This document shows, piece by piece, positions 11,330 through 19,989 of a stretch of DNA of 64,000 bases. The notes below the pieces were generated by a model. That model made no database searches, was not told the origin of the DNA, and saw only the letters and a list, made by a program, of their open reading frames with translations. Position 1 is the first letter of the stretch, and the number at the start of each line of letters is the position of its first letter. The position numbers were made by a program, and so were the translations under genes. The stretch spans positions 21,696 through 85,695 of the forward strand of contig JAGWTI010000002.1 in the NCBI GenBank assembly GCA_028876065.1, read 5' to 3'. Source of the stretch: Nitrospirota bacterium. GTDB lineage: Bacteria > Nitrospirota > Nitrospiria > Nitrospirales > Nitrospiraceae.

Positions 11330-12043
11330 GTGGCACGATTGGGTGTGAATATCGATCATGTGGCCACACTCCGGCAAGCACGGGGCGGAAACGAACCGGA
11401 CCCCGTGGTGGCGGCTATGCTGGTGGAATTGGCCGGAGCCGACGGCATTGTCGTACACCTGCGCGAAGATCGACGCCATATCCAGGACCGAGACTTACAC
11501 CTGCTGAAGGACACCATCCAAACAAAACTGGATCTCGAAATGAGCGCCGACGAAGCGATGGTGAAGCTCGCCCTGAGCGTCAAGCCGCACCTCGTCACGT
11601 TGGTGCCCGAGCGGCGACAAGAACTGACGACGGAGGGCGGCTTGGAAGTGGCGGGACAGAGGGATCGGATCAAACAGATCGTGGACATGCTCCACGATGG
11701 AGGCATCCCCGTCAGCGTATTCATCGAACCGGACCCGGCTCAAATCAAGGCCGCGCACAAGATCGCTGCCGATTATATCGAACTGCATACCGGTCGCTAT
11801 GCCAACGCCCGTCGCATCAAGGAAGAACAGGCCGAGCTGGAGGCGATCGTCCATGCGGCCAAACTCGCGTACAAGCTGGGCCTGGGCGTCAACGCCGGGC
11901 ACGGCTTGACCTACCGGAACGTCAAACGCCTCACCCAGATTCCTGAAATCGTGGAATACAACATCGGCCACAGCATCGTCGCCCGCGCCGTTCTTGTCGG
12001 CCTTGATCGTGCCGTTCGGGAAATGAAGCAGCTTGTAGGGTAA
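11330..12043 (+). CDS. pdxJ: Pyridoxine 5'-phosphate synthase
   Basis: Last step of the deoxyxylulose-dependent vitamin B6 pathway: joins 1-deoxyxylulose 5-phosphate and 3-amino-2-oxopropyl phosphate. 237 residues, a TIM barrel with the family start [17 protein letters not shown], the segment [14 protein letters not shown], and the C-terminal [17 protein letters not shown]. The GTG start has GGAGGG about 3-8 bases upstream. First gene of a plus-strand operon running to mutS. Confidence 0.96.
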   Translation: MARLGVNIDHVATLRQARGGNEPDPVVAAMLVELAGADGIVVHLREDRRHIQDRDLHLLKDTIQTKLDLEMSADEAMVKLALSVKPHLVTLVPERRQELTTEGGLEVAGQRDRIKQIVDMLHDGGIPVSVFIEPDPAQIKAAHKIAADYIELHTGRYANARRIKEEQAELEAIVHAAKLAYKLGLGVNAGHGLTYRNVKRLTQIPEIVEYNIGHSIVARAVLVGLDRAVREMKQLVG

Positions 12044-12130
12044 CCCCTTGCACGCTCCAGGCAAAGTGCAACGACAGCTGCGCCCCTTGCAGCAATCCTC
12101 AACTTTTCGTACCTGATACGCAGGTGGACC

Positions 12131-12517
12131 ATGCGCATCGTAGGAATTGGCCTGGATCTCGTGAAGATCGAACGGATCCGCGCCCTTGCAGACCGGTGGC
12201 AGGAACGGTTTCTTGCCCGGCTCTATACGGACGCCGAGCGTCGCTATTGCTTCGAGCGGGCCTCGCCTTATGCTTCGCTCGCCGCACGGTTTGCCGCCAA
12301 GGAAGCGGTCTTGAAAGCGATCGGAACCGGCTGGTCGGCGGGCGTCAGTTGGCAGGATATCCAGGTCTTGAACGACGAGAAAGGGAAACCCGTTGCCCAC
12401 GTGCAAGGCCGAACGAGCGCCCTGCTCCAGCAAGCCGGCGTCACCGACATTCATGTCAGCCTTTCGCACGACACCGATTACGCCGTGGCACAGGTGCTCT
12501 TGACGGCCGGACGGTAA
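12131..12517 (+). CDS. acpS: Holo-[acyl-carrier-protein] synthase
   Basis: Transfers phosphopantetheine from CoA to acyl carrier protein. 128 residues, normal AcpS length, with the magnesium site in GIGLDLVKIERI (D9 region) and the second conserved block RFAAKEAVLKAIGTG. The C-terminus ends with the typical VSLSHDTDYAVAQVL. Lies 87 bases after pdxJ; the order pdxJ-acpS-nnr is common in bacteria. Confidence 0.95.
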   Translation: MRIVGIGLDLVKIERIRALADRWQERFLARLYTDAERRYCFERASPYASLAARFAAKEAVLKAIGTGWSAGVSWQDIQVLNDEKGKPVAHVQGRTSALLQQAGVTDIHVSLSHDTDYAVAQVLLTAGR

Positions 12518-12599
12518 CCGGGCCGGGCCTCGCCGGCACCTCCCGATCCCAGCCCTATCCATGCGCCGTTCCGAAACGGGAGAGCGCAGACCAACGCCT

Positions 12600-14162
12600 A
12601 TGAAGATCCTCACAGCCGTGCAGATGCAAGCCCTCGACCGACGCGCCATCCAGGACGCGCACATCCCCGGTCTCACCCTGATGGAACAGGCTGGGGCTGG
12701 CTTGGTCGCCTCCATGGAACAGGTGTTCGGTCCCCTGGCCGGCAGGCACGTGACCATCCTGTGCGGGAAGGGCAACAATGGAGGGGACGGGCTTGTCGTA
12801 GCCCGCCTGCTCAAGCGCAAGCGGGTGCGCCCCCACGTCCTCTTGATGGCTCAGCCTTCAACCATGACCGGTGACGCCAAGACCATGTATCGCCGGTTCG
12901 TAAAGGTTGCTGGCACCGGCTCCGTTCACACCTACTCGGCCGACGAACGCTGTCGCTCGCTGGTGAACACGAGCCAGGTGCTCGTGGATGCCCTGTTGGG
13001 AACCGGCTTGTCCGCTCCGGTCGAGGGGCTCTATCGCAGCGCCATTGAGACCATCAACGCATCCGGTGCACCCGTCGTCTCCGCAGACCTTCCCTCGGGC
13101 ATTCACGCCGACACAGGATCGGTCATGGGTGTCGCCGTACGGGCCACGTTGACGGTGACCTTCGCCCACCCCAAACTGGGACTCTATCTTGGAGCCGGCA
13201 TCGACCACGCCGGCAAAATCCATATCGTTGACATCGGGATTCCTCGCTCCTTCGAGGACGGCGTCGACAGCATGGTTTCGCTGCTGACGTTGGACGAGTG
13301 CCGTCGCCGATTACCGAGCCGACCGCTGTCCGCCCACAAGGGCACATTCGGCCATGCGGGCATCATCGCCGGCTCGGTTGGGAAAACCGGGGCCGCGGCC
13401 CTGGCCGCGAATGCCGCCCTTCGAACCGGCGCCGGCTTGGTCACGGTCGCCACCCCGACGAGCGTCAACGACATCCTCGAAAGCAAACTCTTGGAAGCCA
13501 TGACCGTGCCCATGCCGGAAACCAAGGCCAGGACCTTGGCGCGTTCGGGCCTTGACCGGCTTCTTTCGTTTGCCCAGGCCCGGGACGCCGTCGCTCTCGG
13601 GCCGGGGCTCACGACCCATCCGGAAACCGTCGAAGTGCTGCAAACGCTCATCCCTAAGCTGGAACGACCATCCGTCTTGGATGCCGACGCGCTGAACGCG
13701 CTGGCCGGACGCACGTCGGTGCTGGCGGATTGCAAGGTCCTGCCGATCTTGACCCCCCATCCGGGCGAAATGGCCAGGCTGGAAGAAGATGCCTCGCCCC
13801 GCTCGATCAACGCCGATCGGATCGGCACCGCCGCACGATTTGCCCAACGCCGAAGAGTGTTGTTGATTCTGAAAGGGGCCAGGACCGTGGTGGCTCATCC
13901 GGATGGGCGCCTGGCCATCTGCCCGACCGGCAACCCCGGCATGGCAACGGCAGGCAGCGGTGATGTCTTGACCGGCATGATCGTCGGGCTCCTGGCCCAG
14001 CAGCTCGAGCCATGGACCGCAGCGTGTCTCGGGACCTATTTCCACGGCCTGGCCGGTGACTTAGCCGCAGCCGATCGAGGCCCCATCGGCATGACGGCTG
14101 GCGACATCATCGAACACATTCCCTATGCCTTCACCCAAACTGCGGCGCCGAGCGGCTACTAA
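12600..14162 (+). CDS. nnr: Bifunctional NAD(P)H-hydrate epimerase / dehydratase
   Basis: Repairs hydrated NAD(P)H. The N-terminal YjeF domain epimerises NAD(P)HX and the C-terminal kinase-fold domain dehydrates it with ADP. About 520 residues from the ATG at 12600; an in-frame ATG at 12561 would add 13 residues outside the family alignment. The epimerase domain shows GKGNNGGDGLVVARLL. The dehydratase domain shows the nucleotide-site GNPGMATAGSGDVLTGMI, and KGTFGHAGIIAGS marks its start near residue 245. Confidence 0.93.
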   Translation: MKILTAVQMQALDRRAIQDAHIPGLTLMEQAGAGLVASMEQVFGPLAGRHVTILCGKGNNGGDGLVVARLLKRKRVRPHVLLMAQPSTMTGDAKTMYRRFVKVAGTGSVHTYSADERCRSLVNTSQVLVDALLGTGLSAPVEGLYRSAIETINASGAPVVSADLPSGIHADTGSVMGVAVRATLTVTFAHPKLGLYLGAGIDHAGKIHIVDIGIPRSFEDGVDSMVSLLTLDECRRRLPSRPLSAHKGTFGHAGIIAGSVGKTGAAALAANAALRTGAGLVTVATPTSVNDILESKLLEAMTVPMPETKARTLARSGLDRLLSFAQARDAVALGPGLTTHPETVEVLQTLIPKLERPSVLDADALNALAGRTSVLADCKVLPILTPHPGEMARLEEDASPRSINADRIGTAARFAQRRRVLLILKGARTVVAHPDGRLAICPTGNPGMATAGSGDVLTGMIVGLLAQQLEPWTAACLGTYFHGLAGDLAAADRGPIGMTAGDIIEHIPYAFTQTAAPSGY

Positions 14163-14784
14163 AAAATCCGGGAACTCCCGGGTGGGACGCTCGGCGGTGA
14201 GCAATCGATCCGTCCCCCCGGTGATCAAGCCGGCCGGGCGTCTACCCGCGCAAGCCGATCGGTCTGCCGACAGATGGCAGACGGTGACTCGATCGGCGGC
14301 AGAAACCGAACGGTTGGGCCGCGTTACGGGGCAGGCCTTGCGCGGCGGCGAGATGCTCGCGCTCTACGGGGAGATGGGAAGCGGCAAGACGGTCTTTGTC
14401 CGTGGACTTGCCGTCGGGCTCGGGGCCCCGGCGCGCGCCGTGAGCAGTCCCACGTTCGTGTTGGTCCACGAATACCCGGGGCGACTCCTGTTGATCCACG
14501 CCGACCTGTATCGGCTTGAACAGGAAGCGGATCTTCGGCACTTGGGTTTATCCGACTATCAGGACGGCTCGGCCGTCTTGGCGATCGAATGGGCCGACAA
14601 AGCCGGTGCGGAATTGCCGCAAGACCGCCTCGAGATTCGACTGGAGCATAAGACCGCCACGTCCCGTTCCATCGTGATGCAGGCGACCGGCCCCGTTGCT
14701 CGAGCGTGCCTGGCTCGGCTGGCCGCTCGGAGTAGGACCGCCCGCAAGCCGCCGACGGCCGGGCTAAAGGAGCACTCCCTCTGA
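14125..14784 (+). CDS. tsaE: tRNA threonylcarbamoyladenosine biosynthesis ATPase TsaE
   Basis: ATPase partner of the TsaB-TsaD complex that makes t6A37 on tRNAs. The P-loop GEMGSGKT is at residues 82-89, followed by SSPTFVLVHEYPG and the Walker B-like segment LIHADLYRL; IEWADK completes the family signature. The annotated start gives a basic 50-residue extension and overlaps nnr by 38 bases. GTG codons at 14182 and 14197 are possible later starts. The Arg/Lys-rich C-terminal tail is also longer than usual. Confidence 0.9.
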   Translation: MPSPKLRRRAATKKSGNSRVGRSAVSNRSVPPVIKPAGRLPAQADRSADRWQTVTRSAAETERLGRVTGQALRGGEMLALYGEMGSGKTVFVRGLAVGLGAPARAVSSPTFVLVHEYPGRLLLIHADLYRLEQEADLRHLGLSDYQDGSAVLAIEWADKAGAELPQDRLEIRLEHKTATSRSIVMQATGPVARACLARLAARSRTARKPPTAGLKEHSL

Positions 14785-15401
14785 TGCACGTCATCTGGGC
14801 GCCATGGCGCATGACCTACGTCAAGGACGCGCGTAAGCTCGCCGGCTGTATCTTCTGCCTGAAACGCACCACCCGCCGTGATGCCGCCCGCCTCGTCCTC
14901 CACCGAGGGCAACATGGGTTTGTCATCATGAACCGGTACCCGTACAATAGCGGCCACCTCCTCATTGCGCCGTATGCGCACGTCAAAAGTTTGGAATTGC
15001 TCCCGGCCGACTGCGCGTTGGATTTGATCCGGATGACCAACCTGTCGATTCGGGTCCTGCAGCAGACCATCAAACCCGAAGGGTTTAACGTGGGATTCAA
15101 CCTGGGCCAAGTGAGCGGAGCCGGCATCGAGGCGCACCTTCACCTCCATCTCGTCCCCCGTTGGAACGGCGATACGAACTTCATGTCGCTGCTGGCCGAA
15201 ACTCGCGTGATTCCCGAACACCTGCAGGCCACCTATCGGAAGCTCCGCACGGCATTCCGGTTGGCGCTCAACGAGCCAAGTCCCGCGGCGGGTCTTCGCC
15301 GTATGCATGCGGCAGGAGCCGGCGCACGGCAGCGGACGCGGCCCAAGCGACGACGCGGCTCCAAGAGCCCCGCGAGAAGGAGTGGGAAAACACCCTCATG
15401 A
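14784..15401 (+). CDS. HIT-family hydrolase / AP4A phosphorylase-like protein
   Basis: Histidine-triad nucleotide hydrolase or transferase with the active-site motif H118-L-H120-L-H122 (EAHLHLHLVPRW) and a zinc-type CIFC pair at 22-25. The N-terminal WAPWRMTYV resembles actinobacterial diadenosine tetraphosphate phosphorylases. About 35 residues at the C-terminus are basic and low complexity. The start overlaps the tsaE stop (TGATG), so coupling is likely. Confidence 0.88.
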   Translation: MHVIWAPWRMTYVKDARKLAGCIFCLKRTTRRDAARLVLHRGQHGFVIMNRYPYNSGHLLIAPYAHVKSLELLPADCALDLIRMTNLSIRVLQQTIKPEGFNVGFNLGQVSGAGIEAHLHLHLVPRWNGDTNFMSLLAETRVIPEHLQATYRKLRTAFRLALNEPSPAAGLRRMHAAGAGARQRTRPKRRRGSKSPARRSGKTPS

Positions 15402-15751
15402 TTCGTCTCATCCTGGTCGGCATCCTCTTACTGCTGTCGTTGACCTTCTTTCTCCAGAACCAAGAGCAGGAAGTCACCCTCCGGTATTTCTTTGGACTGC
15501 GCGAGGCGACGACCGAACTGTGGAGGCCGGTGCTGAGCGCGTTCGCAGTCGGGTTGTTGGTCGCGTCCATTCTGCTGTTCCCGGCGTGGGTGCAGGTGCG
15601 GCTGGAGTTGCGGCGAAAAGTGAAGGCGCTCCAGGAAGCCGAGGCCGATCTTGAGCGGTTGCGGCGCCCCCCTCAGACCACCGACCGCCCTCTTCTCCGG
15701 ACCGGAGACCACCCTTTCGAAAAACCAGCCAGGGAACTGTCCGATGACTGA
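15398..15751 (+). CDS. LapA-domain membrane protein
   Basis: 117 residues with two hydrophobic segments (about 3-20 and 43-65) separated by a short polar stretch with the LapA-family pattern FFLQNQEQEVTLRYFFG. A charged coiled-coil tail faces the cytoplasm. The ATG overlaps the stop of the HIT gene (ATGA) and has GAAGGAG upstream. LapA/YciS-type proteins are linked to lipopolysaccharide assembly in E. coli; the role here is inferred only. Confidence 0.75.
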   Translation: MIRLILVGILLLLSLTFFLQNQEQEVTLRYFFGLREATTELWRPVLSAFAVGLLVASILLFPAWVQVRLELRRKVKALQEAEADLERLRRPPQTTDRPLLRTGDHPFEKPARELSDD

Positions 15752-18419
15752 CGGCGACCTGACGCCCCTGATGCGCCAATATCGAGAGATTAAACAGGCG
15801 CACCGAGAAGCCATCTTGTTTTTCCGTGTCGGCGATTTCTACGAAATGTTTTATGAAGACGCGGAAGAAGCCTCGCGTCTGCTCTCCATCGCGCTGACCT
15901 CTCGGGACAAAGCCAAAGCCGATCCGGTCCCGCTCTGCGGCGTGCCCCATCATGCCGCCACCGGCTATATCGCCAAACTGCTCAAAGCAGGACGGACCGT
16001 GGCCCTCTGCGATCAGGTGGAAGATCCCAAGCTGGCCAAAGGACTCGTCCGCCGTGAGGTGGTCCGCCTCTATACGCCCGGCACGCTGATCGATACCGAG
16101 TTTTTGCCGGCCACGGAATCGAACTTTCTCGCCGCCGTGACAACGACCGGGACCCCTCACGTCCCTCCCCAGAACCTGCGCTCTTCCAGACTGGGGCTGG
16201 CTGCGTTGGACCTTTCGACCGGAGATTTCTGGATCAGGGAATTTGTCGGGGACGACGCCTCGACCGCTCTGTTGGATGAACTGTCCAGGCTGGAGCCCCG
16301 CGAAGTGCTGCACCAGGCGGACCTACCGCAAGACTCTCTGTCCTGGCTGGCGCAACTGAAAGGGCCTCGCCTCTGCGCTCAAGATCCGTCGCGGTTCCTC
16401 CTGGCTTCGGCGGAGCATCTCCTCCGTGAGCAGTTCGGCGTAGGCTCGCTGGAGGCGTTCGGCTGCCAGGGCATGACCCTGGGCCTCCAAGCCGCCGGAG
16501 CGGCGGTGCGATACTTGCGGGAGACCCAACCCTCCGCCTCGTTGACCCACGTCCGTCGGCTCCAGGTGCGCCGCCCCGGACACGAGATGCACCTGGACAG
16601 CGCCACCATCCGCAACCTCGAATTGGTCAAACCGCTGGGCGCCGAACAGGGCCCCCGAACTCCGTCCACACTCCTGTCCGTGCTCGACCGGACCATCTCC
16701 GTCATGGGGAGCCGACTGTTGCGGGAATGGATCCTGCGTCCGCTCGTTGAGCCCAAACCGATCCAGACTCGTTTGGAGGCCGTCGCGGAGCTGTTGGACA
16801 ACCTGCCGGCCCGCATGGGAGTCAGGACGGCTCTCCGGACGGTCCAGGATATCGTGAGGCTGAGCGGCAGAATCTCGCTGGGAGCGGCTCAGCCGCGTGA
16901 ACTGTTGGCCCTCAAGCAGTCGGTCGCGGCGCTCCCGGCCATCCGAGAGCTGCTGACCCCGCTCCGCGCTCCGCTTCTACGGGAACTCTCGAGCACGTGG
17001 GACAACCTCGCAGACGTCCATGAACTGATCGAACGGTCCATCCTTCCGGACGCCCCTGCCTCGGTCCGGGACGGCGGCATCATCAAGGACGGCTGCGACG
17101 CCGCCTTGGACGAACTGCGCAAGACCGCCAAGGAAGGGAAGGGCTGGATCGCCAAACTTGAAGCACAGGAGCGGGAGCGTACGGGGATCGAATCGCTGAA
17201 GGTGCGTTTCAACCAGGTCTTCGGGTACTACATCGAGGTGACCAAGACCAACCTGTCCCGAATCCCCCCCCATTACCATCGCAAGCAAACGCTGGCCAAC
17301 GCAGAACGCTTTACCACGGCCGAGTTGAAGGAACTGGAGGATCGGGTGACCGGCGCCGAGACCCAACTGGCCGCGCTCGAACTGGAATTGTTCGAGCGGA
17401 TCCGCGCCAGGCTGGCCCAGGAAACGCAACGCTTGCAGGCCATGGGACACACGCTCGCCCTCCTGGACGTCTTGGCAGCCTTGGCGGAAACCGCCGGTCT
17501 CCATGGCTATGTCCGTCCGGTTGTCGACGAAAGCGATACGCTCATGATCGCAGAGGGGCGGCACCCGGTGGTGGAACAGCTGGACATTCCGGGTGGATTC
17601 ATCGCCAACGACACCAGACTGGACCGGGTACAGAACCGCCTCCTGATCATTACCGGCCCGAACATGGCCGGCAAGAGCACCTACCTTCGGCAGGTGGCGC
17701 TGATCGTTCTGATGGCGCAGATGGGCAGTTTTGTGCCGGCGCATGCCGCTCATATCGGCTTGGTCGACCGCATTTTCACGCGCGTCGGGGCCTCCGACAA
17801 TCTCGCTGCCGGCCAAAGCACGTTCATGGTCGAGATGACGGAGACGGCCCAAATTCTGAACTGTGCGACCGCCAGAAGCCTGATCCTTCTGGATGAAATC
17901 GGACGAGGCACCAGCACCTATGACGGTCTCAGTATTGCCTGGGCGGTCGCCGAATACATCCAAGACCAGCGTCATTTAGGCGCACGCACGCTCTTCGCCA
18001 CCCATTACCATGAAATGACGGAACTGGCCCTGCTGCGCGAAGGGATCAAAAACTATTCGGTGGCCGTCCGGGAGCAAAATGACGACGTGCTGTTCCTCCG
18101 GAAGATCGTGCAAGGCGGGGCGGATCGCAGCTACGGCATTCACGTCGCTAGGCTGGCCGGGCTTCCGCCCGAGGTGATCAACCGATCGCGCGAGGTGTTG
18201 GCTCAACTGGAACGGTCGTCGGCCCAACCCGCTCAACCCGATCTCTTCACAACCGCCCAGTCCGCACCTGCGCTGCCTCTGCCTGACCCGCTGCTTCCTC
18301 AGCCTCACCCGATCATCGAAGAGGTCCGCCAGATGGATTTGTTTTCGATGACCCCCTTGGAAGCGTTGAACCGGCTCGCCGAACTGCAGCGCCGACTTGG
18401 AGAGAGCCAGGGGAAATAA
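15744..18419 (+). CDS. mutS: DNA mismatch repair protein MutS
   Basis: Recognises mismatches and small loops and starts methyl-independent or MutL-dependent repair. 891 residues from the ATG at 15744, which overlaps lapA by eight bases. The mismatch-contact motif F-x-E is F32-Y33-E34 (GDFYEMF). The Walker A GPNMAGKST lies near residue 640, followed by the ABC-type segment DEIGRGTSTYDG and the ATHYHEM histidine switch. The C-terminal end carries a dimerisation-like helix. Last gene of the pdxJ operon. Confidence 0.97.
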   Translation: MTDGDLTPLMRQYREIKQAHREAILFFRVGDFYEMFYEDAEEASRLLSIALTSRDKAKADPVPLCGVPHHAATGYIAKLLKAGRTVALCDQVEDPKLAKGLVRREVVRLYTPGTLIDTEFLPATESNFLAAVTTTGTPHVPPQNLRSSRLGLAALDLSTGDFWIREFVGDDASTALLDELSRLEPREVLHQADLPQDSLSWLAQLKGPRLCAQDPSRFLLASAEHLLREQFGVGSLEAFGCQGMTLGLQAAGAAVRYLRETQPSASLTHVRRLQVRRPGHEMHLDSATIRNLELVKPLGAEQGPRTPSTLLSVLDRTISVMGSRLLREWILRPLVEPKPIQTRLEAVAELLDNLPARMGVRTALRTVQDIVRLSGRISLGAAQPRELLALKQSVAALPAIRELLTPLRAPLLRELSSTWDNLADVHELIERSILPDAPASVRDGGIIKDGCDAALDELRKTAKEGKGWIAKLEAQERERTGIESLKVRFNQVFGYYIEVTKTNLSRIPPHYHRKQTLANAERFTTAELKELEDRVTGAETQLAALELELFERIRARLAQETQRLQAMGHTLALLDVLAALAETAGLHGYVRPVVDESDTLMIAEGRHPVVEQLDIPGGFIANDTRLDRVQNRLLIITGPNMAGKSTYLRQVALIVLMAQMGSFVPAHAAHIGLVDRIFTRVGASDNLAAGQSTFMVEMTETAQILNCATARSLILLDEIGRGTSTYDGLSIAWAVAEYIQDQRHLGARTLFATHYHEMTELALLREGIKNYSVAVREQNDDVLFLRKIVQGGADRSYGIHVARLAGLPPEVINRSREVLAQLERSSAQPAQPDLFTTAQSAPALPLPDPLLPQPHPIIEEVRQMDLFSMTPLEALNRLAELQRRLGESQGK

Positions 18420-18454
18420 AAAGGGCGGTGCGCTGTTCGGCGCACCGCCCTTTT
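18419..18454. terminator. Bidirectional Rho-independent terminator
   Basis: A perfect 13-base stem (AAGGGCGGTGCGC and its complement) around the loop TGTTCG, flanked by A and T runs on both sides. It serves mutS on the plus strand and the convergent secreted-protein gene on the minus strand. Confidence 0.92.
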
Positions 18455-18473
18455 CAGTTACGACTCTTGCTAC

Positions 18474-19151
18474 TCAGTGACCGTGGCCGCCTTCGTTGTA
18501 CTCGGCCGTCCAGGGAATCAGGCCGCCGGCCATTTTCTTCCCGCCGGGGATCATCACGTCATACTGCATGATGACACTACCCTCGCCTTTGGGCGAGGTA
18601 TTGAGCGCCTGCTTGGCCTTGTAGCAGCCAGACTCGAACTCGTCCTTGGCATTCTGGCATGCCGCTTCTTTCAGGGCGCGAATGCCGCGGGGCTTGCCGA
18701 TCTCACCCGCGTTCTCAGCCAACTTCTTCACGGAGGAGATCACCCGCCGGTTCTGCTCGACTTCCTGAACCGTAAACTCCACCAGGGTAGTCGGAGAGGA
18801 CGGGGGGACTTCCTTGGCCGCAGCCGGCCCCGCATGCGCACGGGCCATGGACTTCAGCTGATCCCACACTTCCTTGTTGGCGGCGTAGAACTTGAGGTTC
18901 TTGCCCGGGTGAATCCGCTGCCAGAACAAGCCGCTTTCCGCATTGCCGCCGAACACGGCGACGTTGATCCACACTGCCTCATCGTAGGGATCGAGAATGA
19001 TCACCCGGCCCTGCAACGTGGTCGGCTTGCTCAGATCCCCCCACTCAAACCGCTCCTGGAACGCCTCAATGGCCAGCGCGGTCGAGGTCACGCCCACGAC
19101 CAAGGCCATGGCGACCATGAACGCCCAGCCTTTCTTATGAAGCTTCATCAT
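18474..19151 (-). CDS. Secreted protein of unknown function (second of a pair)
   Basis: About 225 residues with a signal peptide (basic start, hydrophobic stretch, cleavage after TALA near residue 28). The mature part begins IEAFQERFEWGD and contains LQGRVIILDPYDEAVWINV, a helical segment near 140-175, and two cysteines (CQNAK and GCYKAK). It ends with a His-rich GGHGH. The start at 19151 is chosen because GGAGG sits 6 bases before it; the first in-frame ATG directly abuts that site. It shares the pattern T-L-x-G-R-(V/I) and a closing beta segment with the upstream gene, so the two may be distant paralogues. I do not recognise a family. Confidence 0.8.
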   Translation of the reverse strand: MMKLHKKGWAFMVAMALVVGVTSTALAIEAFQERFEWGDLSKPTTLQGRVIILDPYDEAVWINVAVFGGNAESGLFWQRIHPGKNLKFYAANKEVWDQLKSMARAHAGPAAAKEVPPSSPTTLVEFTVQEVEQNRRVISSVKKLAENAGEIGKPRGIRALKEAACQNAKDEFESGCYKAKQALNTSPKGEGSVIMQYDVMIPGGKKMAGGLIPWTAEYNEGGHGH

Positions 19152-19219
19152 TGCCATCCTCCTTCACGCCATCTGTGGAATATGAATATCGTAATCAATC
19201 GACTCAATACGCCGGTCAG

Positions 19220-19711
19220 TTAGTCCTTCTTCAAGAGCTTGTAATCCGTGATCGTCCGACCGTCGAGCGTGACTTCCATGGCGACCAGCTCCTGGGAGTC
19301 CTTGATCATCCGGTCCATGAGCGACTTGTCCTTGACCTTCAAACGAACCGTGGTCGCTGCATGGTACCAACCGGCATAGGGGTTGTTCCGCTCGGCCCCA
19401 CCGGTGAAGCCCCAGGCGCAGCAAACGAACAAAGGATCGGGAGGACGCACATCCAGATCGGAGGAAGCCCGACCGCTGGGAGTGCCGGAAGCGGGATCGC
19501 CCGTGTTCCAATACTGGATGCCGAACAGGATTTCTTGCTCGGGATTGTCGGCCCACTGGGACCAGATCCGGCCCTTCAGCGTCTTGACGGCCTCTCCCTT
19601 GAACAAGGGAGCTCCGCCAGCCGGCGCATCGGCCGCCATCACGTAACCGGACATCATCACTCCGGCGACAAAAAAGACAGACACCATGGCAATAATAACT
19701 CGCTTACTCAT
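19220..19711 (-). CDS. Secreted protein of unknown function (first of a pair)
   Basis: 163 residues with a clear signal peptide ending near VMAAD. The mature domain contains KTLKGRIWSQWADN, a double cysteine FVCCAWGF, and a closing VAMEVTLDGRTITDYKLL segment. The start at 19711 is preferred to the ATG at 19729 because AGGAGGTG precedes it at 7 bases. A consensus promoter lies upstream and the companion gene follows 68 bases later. A periplasmic beta-rich protein is likely; function is unknown. Confidence 0.8.
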   Translation of the reverse strand: MSKRVIIAMVSVFFVAGVMMSGYVMAADAPAGGAPLFKGEAVKTLKGRIWSQWADNPEQEILFGIQYWNTGDPASGTPSGRASSDLDVRPPDPLFVCCAWGFTGGAERNNPYAGWYHAATTVRLKVKDKSLMDRMIKDSQELVAMEVTLDGRTITDYKLLKKD

Positions 19712-19885
19712 GCCCCGCACCTCCTTCATGAAAAATCAGACCCTCTGTATTAGCGAATCGTCAAACAAGAAAGAAAACGAATAGACGCACTTCACGGAAT
19801 GAGAAAGCTTGCGGCCACCCCCTTTCCTTCCCTGAAGCAACATATCTGTAGGCTCGTACCAAAAATAAGGGCAAAAGAGGTCCCA

Positions 19886-19914
19886 ATCGTACTGAATCGT
19901 CCCAAGCTTGTCAA
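19886..19914 (-). promoter_or_regulatory. Near-consensus promoter of the secreted-protein pair
   Basis: Minus-strand TTGACA and TACGAT with a 17-base spacer. The predicted start near 19879 leaves a leader of about 165 bases before the ATG at 19711. I saw no known riboswitch in that leader and no convincing ORF in the 260-base gap. Confidence 0.7.
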
Positions 19915-19989
19915 GGAAATAGTTGGTGCCGAATCCTGAGCGCCACATCAAAAATAATCTTTAGTTTCCAGCTTGTTATAAGTGCGTCA

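Noticed and set aside
19736..19951. 71-residue minus-strand ORF
   Set aside because: It overlaps the promoter of the secreted pair and has no ribosome site or conserved look.
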